Assembly: GCF_020621385.1 (NCBI RefSeq)
Contig: NZ_JAESVA010000002.1
Span: forward strand, 310,001 to 374,000
Source: Acidisoma cellulosilyticum
GTDB lineage: Bacteria > Pseudomonadota > Alphaproteobacteria > Acetobacterales > Acetobacteraceae
Reading direction: 5' to 3'
DNA length: 64,000 bases
The notes below the pieces were generated by a model, which did no database searches, was not told the origin of the DNA, and saw nothing but the letters and a program-made list of their open reading frames with translations. Position numbers and translations under genes: made by a program. Every line of letters starts with the position of its first letter. The stretch's first letter is position 1. Below are positions 53,786 through 62,413 of this stretch, piece after piece.

Positions 53786-55583
53786 CGACACCCGCTACGA
53801 CAAAGCCATCGCCGCCTGGCGGTCGGATCCCGCCGGCTATTGGCTCGGTGCGGCGCGGGATATCGCCTGGCGGTGGGCACCGGAAACGGCCTTCCGTTTG
53901 CGCCCGAACGGCATGGCGGATTGGTTCGCCGATGGCGTGCTCAACATCACCGAAAGCGCTCTGGACAGACATGTCGCGGATGGGCGTGGCGCGCAGACAG
54001 CGCTGATCTGGGAAAGCCCGGCCTCGGGCGAGGCCGCCCGCTACAGCTACGCGGACCTGCTGGATGCCGTCGCCCGTTGTGCCGGTGCCTTCGCGTCCCT
54101 TGGTGTCACCAGGGGCGACCGCGTTCTGATCACCATGCCGCCGGTGCCGGAAACCGTCATCGCCATGCTCGCCTGCGCCAGACTGGGTGCGGTGCATGTG
54201 GTGGCCTTCGCCGGTTTCGCGGGGCCGGAACTCGCCAGCCGCATTGACGATGCAAGGCCGCGCCTGATCGTCACCGCAACCTGCTGCTACACTGGCAAGC
54301 GGCCGACAGCGCTATTGCCCTCCGTCACCGAAGCGCTTCTGCGTGCCGACCACAAGCCGGACGCCTGCCTGTTGCTGCAGCGCGCTGGCGCTCCCGCCAC
54401 GCCGCTGCCGATCCCAGTACATGATTTCGCAACCACGGTCGCTGGCGCAGCACCGCTCGGCGCTGTGCCGCTGCCGGCCACGTATCCGCTCTATATCCTG
54501 CATACATCCGGCACGACCGGTGCGCCGAAGGGCGTGCTGCGGGACCAGGGCGGCCATGCGGTCGCGCTGATGCGGTCCATGCGCGACGTCTATGACATGA
54601 AGCCTGGCGAGGTCTTTTTCTCGACCGCCGATCTCGGCTGGGTCGTGGGCCATTCCTACGGCGTCTATGCCCCGCTGCTCGCCGGCTGCACCAGCCTTCT
54701 CTATGAAGGCAGTGCCACGGCCACGCCCGACGCGGGGACGATCTGGCGCTTGGCCGCCCGCCATAAAGCGCGGATTTTGTTCACCGCACCCAGCCTTTTG
54801 CGGGCCCTGCGCGCCAGCGACCCCGATGGGCTTCACCCGGCCCGGGCCGATCTGTCGAATCTCGCCGCTATTTTCGTGGCCGGTGAGCGGGCGGAGACCC
54901 CGCTGCTCGACTGGGCGCGCGACGTCACTGGCCTGCCCGTGCATGACCATTGGTGGCAGACCGAAACCGGCTCGGCCATCGCCGGCAGCCTGCGCGGCTT
55001 CGGCATTGTAGCCGCCCAAGGCATCGGCCGCGCCTTGCCCGGCGCCGATCTCTGCGTTCTGTCACCCGAAGGCGAGACGCTGGCGCCGGACGAGGAGGGA
55101 GAACTCGCGCTGCGCCTGCCCTTGCCGCCCGGCTGCCTCACGACGCTATGGCAGGCGGAGGCGCGGATGGAGCAGACTTATCTCGACCGGTTTCCGGGAT
55201 TCTACCGGACCTTCGACCATGGGCTGATCAGTGCGGATGGCGAGGTCAAGGTGCTCGCCCGACTGGACGATGTTCTGAAGGTCGCGGGGCGCCGCATTTC
55301 CACCGGGCGGATCGAGGAAGTGCTGGCCCGCCACCCTTCCGTCATCGAATGCGCGGTCACAGCCAGGCCGGACGGACAGCGGGGCGAAGTGCCGGTCGCC
55401 TATATCGTGCGTCGTGACGACGCAATTTCCGAAAATACGCTGCGCGTCACGCTGATCGCGGCCGTGCGGGATGAGATCGGCGCGCTGGCGACGCTGCGCC
55501 AGATCGTCTTTTTGGACGAATTACCGCGCACCCGCTCAGGCAAGGTCCTGCGTCGCTTGCTGGCCGAACAGCCCGCAGCCTAA
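53778..55583 (+). CDS. Acyl-CoA/acetyl-CoA synthetase family (AMP-forming ligase)
   Basis: The 601-residue AMP-forming enzyme activates a carboxylate with ATP and CoA. It has the phosphate loop LHTSGTTGAPKGVLRD, STADLGWVVGHSYGVYAPLL (as in acetyl- and propionyl-CoA synthetases), HDHWWQTETGSAI, the GLISADGEVK hinge region and the catalytic C-terminal Lys in TRSGKVLRRL. ATG 53778 lies inside the flavoprotein 3' end, so it is part of the Nit1C transcript. I know of no standard role in Nit1; it might activate the acid produced by the nitrilase. A longer frame from 53589 is shadow. Confidence 0.92.
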   Translation: MPDDTRYDKAIAAWRSDPAGYWLGAARDIAWRWAPETAFRLRPNGMADWFADGVLNITESALDRHVADGRGAQTALIWESPASGEAARYSYADLLDAVARCAGAFASLGVTRGDRVLITMPPVPETVIAMLACARLGAVHVVAFAGFAGPELASRIDDARPRLIVTATCCYTGKRPTALLPSVTEALLRADHKPDACLLLQRAGAPATPLPIPVHDFATTVAGAAPLGAVPLPATYPLYILHTSGTTGAPKGVLRDQGGHAVALMRSMRDVYDMKPGEVFFSTADLGWVVGHSYGVYAPLLAGCTSLLYEGSATATPDAGTIWRLAARHKARILFTAPSLLRALRASDPDGLHPARADLSNLAAIFVAGERAETPLLDWARDVTGLPVHDHWWQTETGSAIAGSLRGFGIVAAQGIGRALPGADLCVLSPEGETLAPDEEGELALRLPLPPGCLTTLWQAEARMEQTYLDRFPGFYRTFDHGLISADGEVKVLARLDDVLKVAGRRISTGRIEEVLARHPSVIECAVTARPDGQRGEVPVAYIVRRDDAISENTLRVTLIAAVRDEIGALATLRQIVFLDELPRTRSGKVLRRLLAEQPAA

Positions 55584-55625
55584 AGCAGATCCCGGCCGAA
55601 TTAATCCATCCGACTGTGACCTGCT

Positions 55626-55788
55626 CTAGAGTTTGTCTGATTTTAACTGAAGCTTGTCCCTAATATCGTCATGCCCGGCCCCCGAGCCGGGCATCCATTC
55701 GTTGGGGCGCCCAAGGACTGGATGACCGGGTCAAGCCCGGCCATGACGGGGCAAGGGGTCGTTTCAACCTAAACCTGACGGACTCTAG
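55626..55788. mobile_element. MITE-like element with nested palindromes
   Basis: The left end CTAGAGTTTGTCTGATTTT (from 55626) and the right end, read inverted as CTAGAGTCCGTCAGGTTT (ending 55788), form imperfect terminal inverted repeats. Inside is a palindrome bounded by CGTCATG (55667-55673) and CATGACG (55742-55748), which holds hairpin TGCCCGGC/GCCGGGCA (55672-55693) and a CCGGG/CCCGG stem. No gene lies within. The 163-bp size, ends and folding fit a non-autonomous element. The right end supplies the stop codon of the short minus-strand frame that follows. Confidence 0.6.
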
Positions 55789-56045
55789 CTTTTCGGGTAG
55801 GCCGATACGGGCACTAATTTGGGCGCCAGATACAGGATAGGCCCTTGGATCTGAGGATAGTCGAATAAAGCTGCGCGAGCACCCAGATCATCCCGCGTCA
55901 CGATGCACTGGGCGGGAAATTGGTTGGGATCCCAATTGAAATCCCCGAGGTATGTTATCGTTCCCGGCTTTACAACAAATTCGACGATGGCCTTCCAAAA
56001 CCTTTCTGGGCAAAGGTTGAATGAGGACAAGGCCGAACAACTCAT
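55785..56045 (-). pseudogene. Possible truncated gene next to the MITE-like element
   Basis: A minus-strand frame of about 86 codons, from ATG 56045 to a TAG formed by the MITE-like element end, reads VVKPGTITYLGDFNW and QCIVTRDDLGARAALFDYP. The PGTITYLGDF part resembles small secreted or lipoprotein domains, but I cannot name a family. There is no signal peptide, and the sequence stops at the element edge, so it looks like a remnant cut at its 3' end. It could equally be a spurious frame. Confidence 0.35.
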
Positions 56046-56163
56046 CCCTCTCCACGACGCCAAAGCCGCGTGGAATTACACAACACCGCCCAGGCCGCCA
56101 AGCTTGCGCAATGCCGGCTCATCCTGCAGCCTGCCCTTCAGCGACTGCCTGAAGGATGGCGTT

Positions 56164-57552
56164 TTGACTGATCCGAGCCTGCTTTCCGCCCAAGAGCTTG
56201 CCCAAGCCTATCGCAGCCGGGCCTTTTCGCCGGTTGACGCCATCGACGCGCTATTGGCGCGCATCACCCGTCTTAACCCCAAGCTGCATGCCTTTATCGA
56301 CCTCTATGCCGATGATGCGCGATTGGCAGCGGAAGGCGCGGACCGCCTGCTGCGGGCCGGGCATGATCTTGGGCCGCTGCACGGCATTCCTTTCGCCATC
56401 AAGGATCTGATCGCGGTCGCGGGCAGGCCCTATGCCGCCGGGTCCAAGATCCATCTCGGGCGCCCGGCCCGCGAGACGGCGCAGGTGGTGCGCAAGCTGG
56501 TGGCCGCCGGCGCCATCATGCTCGGCAAGGTCCATACGGTGGAATTCGCCTTCGGCGGCTGGGGCACCAATCCCCATCTGGGCACGCCGCGAAACCCTTG
56601 GGCAATGGATGTGCATCACACGCCCGGCGGCTCCTCCAGCGGATCGGGCGTCGCGGTCGGCGCGCGGCTGGCGCCGCTCGCCATCGGCACGGATACCGGC
56701 GGATCGGTGCGAATCCCCGCGTCCTTCAACGGCGTGACCGGGCTGAAGGTCACGCGCGGGCGGATCAGCAATCACGGGATCGAGCCGCTGAGCCCGACGC
56801 TGGATACGCCCGGCCCCTTGGCCCGTAGCGTGGAAGACGCGGCGATCATGTATCGCGCCATGCAGGGGCCGGATGAGGCTGACCCAATGACCTTCGGCAT
56901 TTTGCCCGAGGATCCTTTGCCTGGCCTGAAACGCGGCATCGCCGCGCTGCGCCTCGGCCGGATCACCGAAGCCGATAGCGGTAACATGTGGGACGCGGAG
57001 GTCGCGGCCGCGTACGAGGCTGCCATCGAGACTCTGGCGCGGCTGGGTGCGACCATTGTGCCGATCAGCCTGCCCGGCCCGTTTTCGGATTATGCCAGAC
57101 TGTCCCATGTCGTGATGGCGGCCGAAGCCTATGCGCTTCATGGGTCATTGGCGGAGGACGCGGCCAGGCCGATGGGTCCCCATGTCCGGGCCAGGATCAT
57201 GGCGGGCAAGGTCTCGGCCCAGGATTATCTGCAACTGCTCTGGCGTCTCCCCGCGATGCAAGCGGAATTTCTGGCGGCGATGGCGGGTGTCGACGCGCTA
57301 CTGACGCCGACCACGCGCTATCCCGCGCGCCCGGTGGAGGGGGTCGACGAAGCGACGGCGCCGAGCGACTTCACCCGCGTGGTAAACCTGCTCGGCCTTT
57401 GCGCATTGGCCCTGCCCGACGGGTTTTCGGCCGGCGGCCTGCCGCTGTCCCTGCAGATCATCGGCCGTCCCTTCGCCGAAGCCGAGGTGCTGCGCATCGG
57501 CTGGGCCTATCAGCAAGCGACGGATTGGCATCTGCGCACCCCGAACCTATGA
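56164..57552 (+). CDS. Amidase signature-family amidase
   Basis: The 462-residue enzyme hydrolyses an amide. It has K80 in [11 protein letters not shown], a Ser-rich [21 protein letters not shown] loop, and nucleophile S181 in [14 protein letters not shown]: the Ser-cisSer-Lys triad of the family. I chose TTG 56164, preceded by GAAGGATGG at proper spacing; a frame reaching back to 55903 has no family similarity. The stop overlaps the alkyltransferase-like start (ATGA). An amidase near a nitrilase cluster could finish nitrile breakdown, but the MITE-like element separates the two transcripts. Confidence 0.87.
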   Translation: MTDPSLLSAQELAQAYRSRAFSPVDAIDALLARITRLNPKLHAFIDLYADDARLAAEGADRLLRAGHDLGPLHGIPFAIKDLIAVAGRPYAAGSKIHLGRPARETAQVVRKLVAAGAIMLGKVHTVEFAFGGWGTNPHLGTPRNPWAMDVHHTPGGSSSGSGVAVGARLAPLAIGTDTGGSVRIPASFNGVTGLKVTRGRISNHGIEPLSPTLDTPGPLARSVEDAAIMYRAMQGPDEADPMTFGILPEDPLPGLKRGIAALRLGRITEADSGNMWDAEVAAAYEAAIETLARLGATIVPISLPGPFSDYARLSHVVMAAEAYALHGSLAEDAARPMGPHVRARIMAGKVSAQDYLQLLWRLPAMQAEFLAAMAGVDALLTPTTRYPARPVEGVDEATAPSDFTRVVNLLGLCALALPDGFSAGGLPLSLQIIGRPFAEAEVLRIGWAYQQATDWHLRTPNL

Positions 57553-57905
57553 CGGCCGCAAAGCCCAAACCGGTTCAAACCGTGCCCGTTCAAGGCGATG
57601 AAGCGGCGGCGGCAATTTGCGACGTCATCCGCCGCATCCCCCGCGGTTGGGTCGCGACCTACGGCCAGATCGCGGCCATGGCCGGTCTGCCGCGCCGCGC
57701 CCGGCTGGTCGGTCATGTGCTGCAGAATCTCGGAACGGGAACGAAAATTCCCTGGCATCGCGTTGTCAATGCACGCGGTGAAATCTCGGCCAGCCCCTCG
57801 CGCAACGGCGGCGATGCCTTGCAGCGGCAAAGGCTGGAGAAGGAAGGCGTCGAATTTGATGACAATGGCCGCTTCAATCTGGAACGATTTCGCTGGCGTG
57901 ACTAG
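57549..57905 (+). CDS. Alkyltransferase-like protein (ATL, MGMT family)
   Basis: The 118-residue protein has the DNA-binding fold of O6-methylguanine-DNA methyltransferase: VIRRIPRGWVATYGQIAAM, LPRRARLVGHVL and IPWHRVVNARGEIS. The active-site Cys of PCHRV is replaced by Trp (W69), which is the hallmark of ATL proteins. These flip and bind alkylated guanines and hand them to nucleotide excision repair without removing the alkyl group. It overlaps the amidase stop by ATGA, so the two are cotranslated; the functional reason is not obvious. Confidence 0.93.
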   Translation: MTAAKPKPVQTVPVQGDEAAAAICDVIRRIPRGWVATYGQIAAMAGLPRRARLVGHVLQNLGTGTKIPWHRVVNARGEISASPSRNGGDALQRQRLEKEGVEFDDNGRFNLERFRWRD

Positions 57906-57941
57906 AAGCAGACGAGATGACGATTAGCTTGACCGTTCGAG

Positions 57942-59234
57942 GTGAAATTTTCCGTGCCAGCCAGCTCTCCGCCTAACCCGCCCACACCACCTGACAGCGA
58001 CCGCTCCTCATCCGTGCAATGGCTGATGACGACCACGGCCGCAGATTTGCAGGACCCGCCGGCGTCCGTCGCACCGACGGCACCGGTCATGCCCAAGCGC
58101 AGGCCCGGCCGCACTATCTATCGCGCGGGCATCGCCGCACTGGTGGTGGTGGCGATCGGGGAGGTCGTTCTTTGGGCAAAGCCTGGATTGCGGGCGGATT
58201 TGTTCGGCTCGGCATCCAAAACAGGCGGCCAATCCCATCCCGGTGCGGCCGAACCGGCTATTGTGAAGCCCAAGCCGGTTTTGGCCGAACCCGCGACCCC
58301 CGCGCCGAAAATCCTGCTTGTCGGTCCTAAGGCACCGCCCAAGACAGAGGTGGCACCGCCCAAGCCTGTGCCGCCGCCGGTGATTGTCACGCCCCCGCCG
58401 CCGCCACCGCCGCCGGCCAAGCCCATCGTCCAGCCTCAGGCCGAGGCGACGCCGAAACCTGACACGATGCCCAAGCCTGATGCGACGACAAAGCCTGATA
58501 CGTCGGCAAAGCCCGTCGCAAAAACCTCAGCGCTGCCGCCATTGCCGGTTGCGGCACCGCCGCCGGCCCAGGTGCCCTTCTTCGACACGACCACGACCAC
58601 GACCACGACAACGGTCAAGCCGCCGCCGGCCGCCCCATCCGAACCGGCTCAGCCCCAGGCCGAATTGGCAGCGCCAAAGACAAGTGCCGCGCCAAAGCCT
58701 GAAGCGCCCGCTTCCGCCACGACCGTTGCACCCGCGCCCGCACCCTTGGCGGAAGCGAAACCTGTCTCTGTCGTCGTGGCTTTGGTCAAGCCCGCGCCGC
58801 CGCCACCCGCCGCACCGGCTGCACAGCCCGCACCGCTCAAGACCGTCGCGGCAGCCGCGCCGCAAGTCGTGCCCGCTTCCGCTGCCGTCGATCTGCATTT
58901 CAACGTCAGGCTGAGCTTCACGGCGGATGAGCAGCAAAAAGCGACGGCCTTCGTGGACCGCCTGCGCCGCGAAGGCTTCACGGTCACGACCGTCGTCATC
59001 GCCCCCAACCCCAACCGCTGGCCGGGGGTCGCCTTCTTCTTCGACAGCGACGTCGATAAGGCGGCCTTGATCGCCCGACAATTGTCAGAAGCCACCGGCA
59101 GAACCGAACATGCGCGGCTCAGCGACCGCCACCCCTATCCGCAGGCCGGAACGGTTGAGGTCTCGTTGCTCGACCACGCCAAGCCCAAGCCGGAGAAGGC
59201 AGAAAAGCGAAGCCATAGCCATCATTCATCATGA
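57942..59234 (+). CDS. Pro/Lys/Ala-rich membrane-anchored protein
   Basis: The 430-residue protein has a short cytoplasmic N-terminus and one TM helix (RAGIAALVVVAIGEVVLW, about residues 60-80). A very long low-complexity Pro/Ala/Lys/Thr region (about 100-310) follows, with repeated PKPD/KPDT motifs and a poly-Thr stretch of ten or so residues. A folded C-terminal domain (about 313-410) has LHFNVRLSFTADEQQKATAF and VAFFFDSDVDKAALIARQ. TonB-like topology is possible, but no TonB C-terminus is recognisable. GTG 57942 is the start read here; ATG 58026 is an alternative. Confidence 0.72.
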   Translation: MKFSVPASSPPNPPTPPDSDRSSSVQWLMTTTAADLQDPPASVAPTAPVMPKRRPGRTIYRAGIAALVVVAIGEVVLWAKPGLRADLFGSASKTGGQSHPGAAEPAIVKPKPVLAEPATPAPKILLVGPKAPPKTEVAPPKPVPPPVIVTPPPPPPPPAKPIVQPQAEATPKPDTMPKPDATTKPDTSAKPVAKTSALPPLPVAAPPPAQVPFFDTTTTTTTTTVKPPPAAPSEPAQPQAELAAPKTSAAPKPEAPASATTVAPAPAPLAEAKPVSVVVALVKPAPPPPAAPAAQPAPLKTVAAAAPQVVPASAAVDLHFNVRLSFTADEQQKATAFVDRLRREGFTVTTVVIAPNPNRWPGVAFFFDSDVDKAALIARQLSEATGRTEHARLSDRHPYPQAGTVEVSLLDHAKPKPEKAEKRSHSHHSS

Positions 59235-59275
59235 CGGAACGGAGATGATTTCGCCTTAGCCTCAGCATCGCCGGT

Positions 59276-60577
59276 TTAGTTTCTCTCGCGGGCGCCGATC
59301 TGCTGGCGCTTGGCGGCGACCTGATCGGCGGTCACCGGGCCAGCGGCATTGCCCCAGCTATTGCGCAGATAGGTGGTGACGGCCGCGATCTGCGCGTCGC
59401 TCAGCTTCCAGTCGAAGGCCGGCATGGCCGCACCGGTCGGGTTGGTTTCCGTCACCGCGACATGGCCGCCGGCCAGGATGGTGCGGATCATATTTTCCGG
59501 ATTCTGCGCCTGGACCGAGGGGCTAAGCACGAAGGCCGGTGCCATGCCGGGCACGCCGGTCGCGTTCAGCACGTGGCAGGCGGCGCAGTTGTCACCGTAG
59601 ATCGCGCGACCCGCCACCATCTGCGGATCGGTCGGCGGCACAGGGGTCAGCCCAGTATCGTCAGACGCCGGAATGCTCTTGAGATAGACCGCCATGGCGT
59701 GCAGGTCCGGCACCGTCAGATGCTGGGTAGAATTCGTCACCGCTTCCGCCATCGGGCCAGCCGCGACCATACGGTCATTCGCGCCGGTCTTGAGGAAGGT
59801 GACGATATCGTCTTCGGACCAGGAGCCGAGGCCGATGCGTGTATTGGACGTCAGATCCGGCGCCCACCAACCGTCCAGATCGGTACCGTGCAGGAATTTG
59901 CCGGCTTCGTCGGCACCGAGGAAATTCTTCGTCGTATGGCAGGTCGAGCAATGTTCGAGACCTTGGACCAGATAGGCGCCACGGTTCCATTCCGCCGTCT
60001 GCGTCGGGTCCGCCTTGTATTCGGCCCCGCCGAAATCAAAGAACAGCATGTTCCAGCCGATCATCATCAGGCGGATATTGAACGGGAACGGCATCTGATT
60101 GGCGATGACCGCGTGGTTCACAGGCGGCAGTGTATCGAGATAGGCCTTGATATCGGTAAGGTCGGCGTCCGAGACCTTGGCATAGGCCGTGTAAGGCATG
60201 GCCGGATAAAGCCGCTTGCCGTGATCGCCGATGCCGCGATGCATCGCCAGGATGAATTGCTTGGTCGTCCAGCCGCCGATGCCGGTATCGCGGTCGGGCG
60301 TGATATTGCTGGCGGCGACAATGCCGAAACCGGTATTGAGCTGCAATCCGCCGGCATAGGGCGCGCCGCCGGGTGCTGTGTGGCAGGCGACGCAGTCACC
60401 GGCCAGCGCCAGATAATGGCCGCGCTTGATCTGATCGGCGGTCGGCGCCGGCACAGTTGTTTCCGCAATCTGGTTCGCATAGGTGACGCGATTGAAGGCA
60501 TAAAGTCCGCCCGCGCCCAGGCAGCCGAGAACGGCCAATGCGATGACGAGAAGGGCAATGCGGCGAAAGGTAAACAT
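59276..60577 (-). CDS. Tri-haem cytochrome c subunit of a GMC dehydrogenase
   Basis: The 433-residue protein has an N-terminal membrane anchor (IALLVIALAVLGCLGAG) and three CxxCH haem sites: CVACH (C62-H66), CSTCH and CAACH. This matches the membrane cytochrome subunit of alcohol, gluconate and fructose dehydrogenases in acetic acid bacteria, which passes electrons from the flavoprotein to ubiquinone. ATG 60577 gives the proper leader; the longer frame to 60655 overlaps the flavoprotein gene. It is the last gene of the dehydrogenase operon. Confidence 0.93.
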   Translation of the reverse strand: MFTFRRIALLVIALAVLGCLGAGGLYAFNRVTYANQIAETTVPAPTADQIKRGHYLALAGDCVACHTAPGGAPYAGGLQLNTGFGIVAASNITPDRDTGIGGWTTKQFILAMHRGIGDHGKRLYPAMPYTAYAKVSDADLTDIKAYLDTLPPVNHAVIANQMPFPFNIRLMMIGWNMLFFDFGGAEYKADPTQTAEWNRGAYLVQGLEHCSTCHTTKNFLGADEAGKFLHGTDLDGWWAPDLTSNTRIGLGSWSEDDIVTFLKTGANDRMVAAGPMAEAVTNSTQHLTVPDLHAMAVYLKSIPASDDTGLTPVPPTDPQMVAGRAIYGDNCAACHVLNATGVPGMAPAFVLSPSVQAQNPENMIRTILAGGHVAVTETNPTGAAMPAFDWKLSDAQIAAVTTYLRNSWGNAAGPVTADQVAAKRQQIGARERN

Positions 60578-60591
60578 GCTCTCGCCCTCTC

Positions 60592-62364
60592 TCACAGCGC
60601 CACAAGAGGGCCGGGCGACTTCAGGTATTTCGTCTTGATCGCTTCCGCCGCCCAAAGCGTCAGCGCGCCGACCGTGCCGGTCGGGTTATAGCCGCCGTTA
60701 TTGGCGAAGGCGCTGGCGCCGCAGACGAAGGTATTCGGCACGTCCCAGCTTTGCAGATAGCGGTTGATCGCGCTTGTTGTCGGGTCATCGCCCATCACGG
60801 CGCCGCCCGTGGTGTGAGACGAAAGGTTATCCATCGGCGAATAGGGTTTTGCCGTCGGCTCGCTGCGCACCACCAGGGACGCCTTCATGGCATGGCCCAT
60901 TTCGACCGAGCGGTCGGCGATGAAATGCGCCATGCGCTTGTCGTTCTCGTTCCAGTCATAGGTCACGCGCAGCAGCGGCCGGCCGAAGCGATCAGTATAG
61001 GTCGGGTCCAGATCGAGAAAGACATCCTGATGCGGCGTGCTTGACCCCATGCAGTAGATGGAATTCGCGGTCTGATAGCTCTCCTGATACGCCTTCTTCC
61101 ATGCGCTGCCCCAGCGCGGCGTGCCGGGCGGCACGGCATTGCCGAGGCCGATCGGCCGCCCATTGGTGGAATGGATCAGCATGTTGGAGCCACCGATGAA
61201 ATCGACATTGGCATGGTCGAAATTATCGCTGTTGAAATCATCCACGGCTTGCGCCAGCGCACCCGCCCCGATGAAGGGATTGAGATGCTCGTCCTTGAAG
61301 AAGACGCTGGCGCCCGCAATCGTCTGGTTCGCATAGTTGCGGCCGACGACGCCGGTCAGCGAGGCACGGTCATAGGGTTTGCCGATGCCGGAGAGCAGCA
61401 TCAGGCGGACATTGTCCATCTGATAGGCCGAGATCACGACGATATCGGCAGGCTGTTCCCATTCGCGGCCGGACTTGTCGACATAGGTGACGCCCGTTGC
61501 CAGTTTTTTGTCGGGCGTCAGGTTCACCTTCATCACTTCGCTTTCGGTGATGAGGGTGAAACTCGGGCGGTTCATCAGCGCGGGCAGGATGCAGGCATTC
61601 GGGCTGCTTTTAGACCAGTTGCCGCAGCCGAAGAATTCGCAATAACCGCAATAGGTGCAAGGCGCCATGTGAACGCCGAGGGGATTGGTATAGGCGCCGG
61701 AGGTATTGCCGGCCGGCACGGGGAAGGAATGCCAACCGAGTTCCTTCGCACCGGCATCGAACAGCATGGCGGCCTGCGTGCGTTCCAGCGGCGGCAGCGG
61801 ATAGTCACGTGCGCGCGCGCCTTCAAAGGGATTGCCGCCGGGCTGGATGACACCCTGAATATTGCCGGCCTTGCCGGACGTGCCCGCCAGGCGCTCGAAC
61901 TTATCGTAGAAGGGTTCCAGGTTGTCATAGGTGACACCCCAGTCCTGCACCGTCATGCCCGGCAGGATCTTGTTCGCGCCGTATTTTTTGACCGTGTTCG
62001 AATAGAGCTGGAAATCGTTCGGCAGGAAGCGCCAGGTCATGCCGTTCCAATGCGAGCCCGCGCCGCCCGCGCCCCAGCCGAACTGATAGGTATTGAAATC
62101 GCGCAAAGGCCGCGCTGACTGGCTCGGGTTATCGCGGAAGCTCATCGTTTCCACAGACAGCGGCTGCAACAATTCGCGCCGCGTCGCGTAGCGCAATTCG
62201 TCCGTATCCATGCTGGTCGGGAAATCGCCGCTGGTATCGCGCCAGCCGCCACGCTCGATGGCGACGACATTCAGGCCGGCCAGCGTCAGTTCATTCGCCA
62301 TCAAGGAACCGGCCCAGCCGAGACCGATGATGACCGCGTCGGCCTTGGGGCGTTTCATAGCCAT
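60592..62364 (-). CDS. GMC oxidoreductase large subunit (FAD, Fe-S type)
   Basis: The 590-residue flavoprotein belongs to the gluconate 2-dehydrogenase/fructose dehydrogenase branch of GMC oxidoreductases. FAD site IIGLGWAGSLMANELTLAG is at the N-terminus. A Cys cluster near residue 236, CTYCGYCEFFGC then C later, fits the 3Fe-4S centre of FAD-glucose dehydrogenases. SSHTTGGAVMGDDP and NPTGTVGALTLWAAE form the C-terminal His/Asn active-site part. It works in the periplasm with the gamma subunit and the cytochrome. Sugar or polyol substrate undefined. A second in-frame ATG lies 6 bp in. Confidence 0.93.
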   Translation of the reverse strand: MAMKRPKADAVIIGLGWAGSLMANELTLAGLNVVAIERGGWRDTSGDFPTSMDTDELRYATRRELLQPLSVETMSFRDNPSQSARPLRDFNTYQFGWGAGGAGSHWNGMTWRFLPNDFQLYSNTVKKYGANKILPGMTVQDWGVTYDNLEPFYDKFERLAGTSGKAGNIQGVIQPGGNPFEGARARDYPLPPLERTQAAMLFDAGAKELGWHSFPVPAGNTSGAYTNPLGVHMAPCTYCGYCEFFGCGNWSKSSPNACILPALMNRPSFTLITESEVMKVNLTPDKKLATGVTYVDKSGREWEQPADIVVISAYQMDNVRLMLLSGIGKPYDRASLTGVVGRNYANQTIAGASVFFKDEHLNPFIGAGALAQAVDDFNSDNFDHANVDFIGGSNMLIHSTNGRPIGLGNAVPPGTPRWGSAWKKAYQESYQTANSIYCMGSSTPHQDVFLDLDPTYTDRFGRPLLRVTYDWNENDKRMAHFIADRSVEMGHAMKASLVVRSEPTAKPYSPMDNLSSHTTGGAVMGDDPTTSAINRYLQSWDVPNTFVCGASAFANNGGYNPTGTVGALTLWAAEAIKTKYLKSPGPLVAL

Positions 62365-62413
62365 TGGGTAACCTCACGTGCAGTCGGATAGGAAACGCAA
62401 GACAGGTCGCGCA

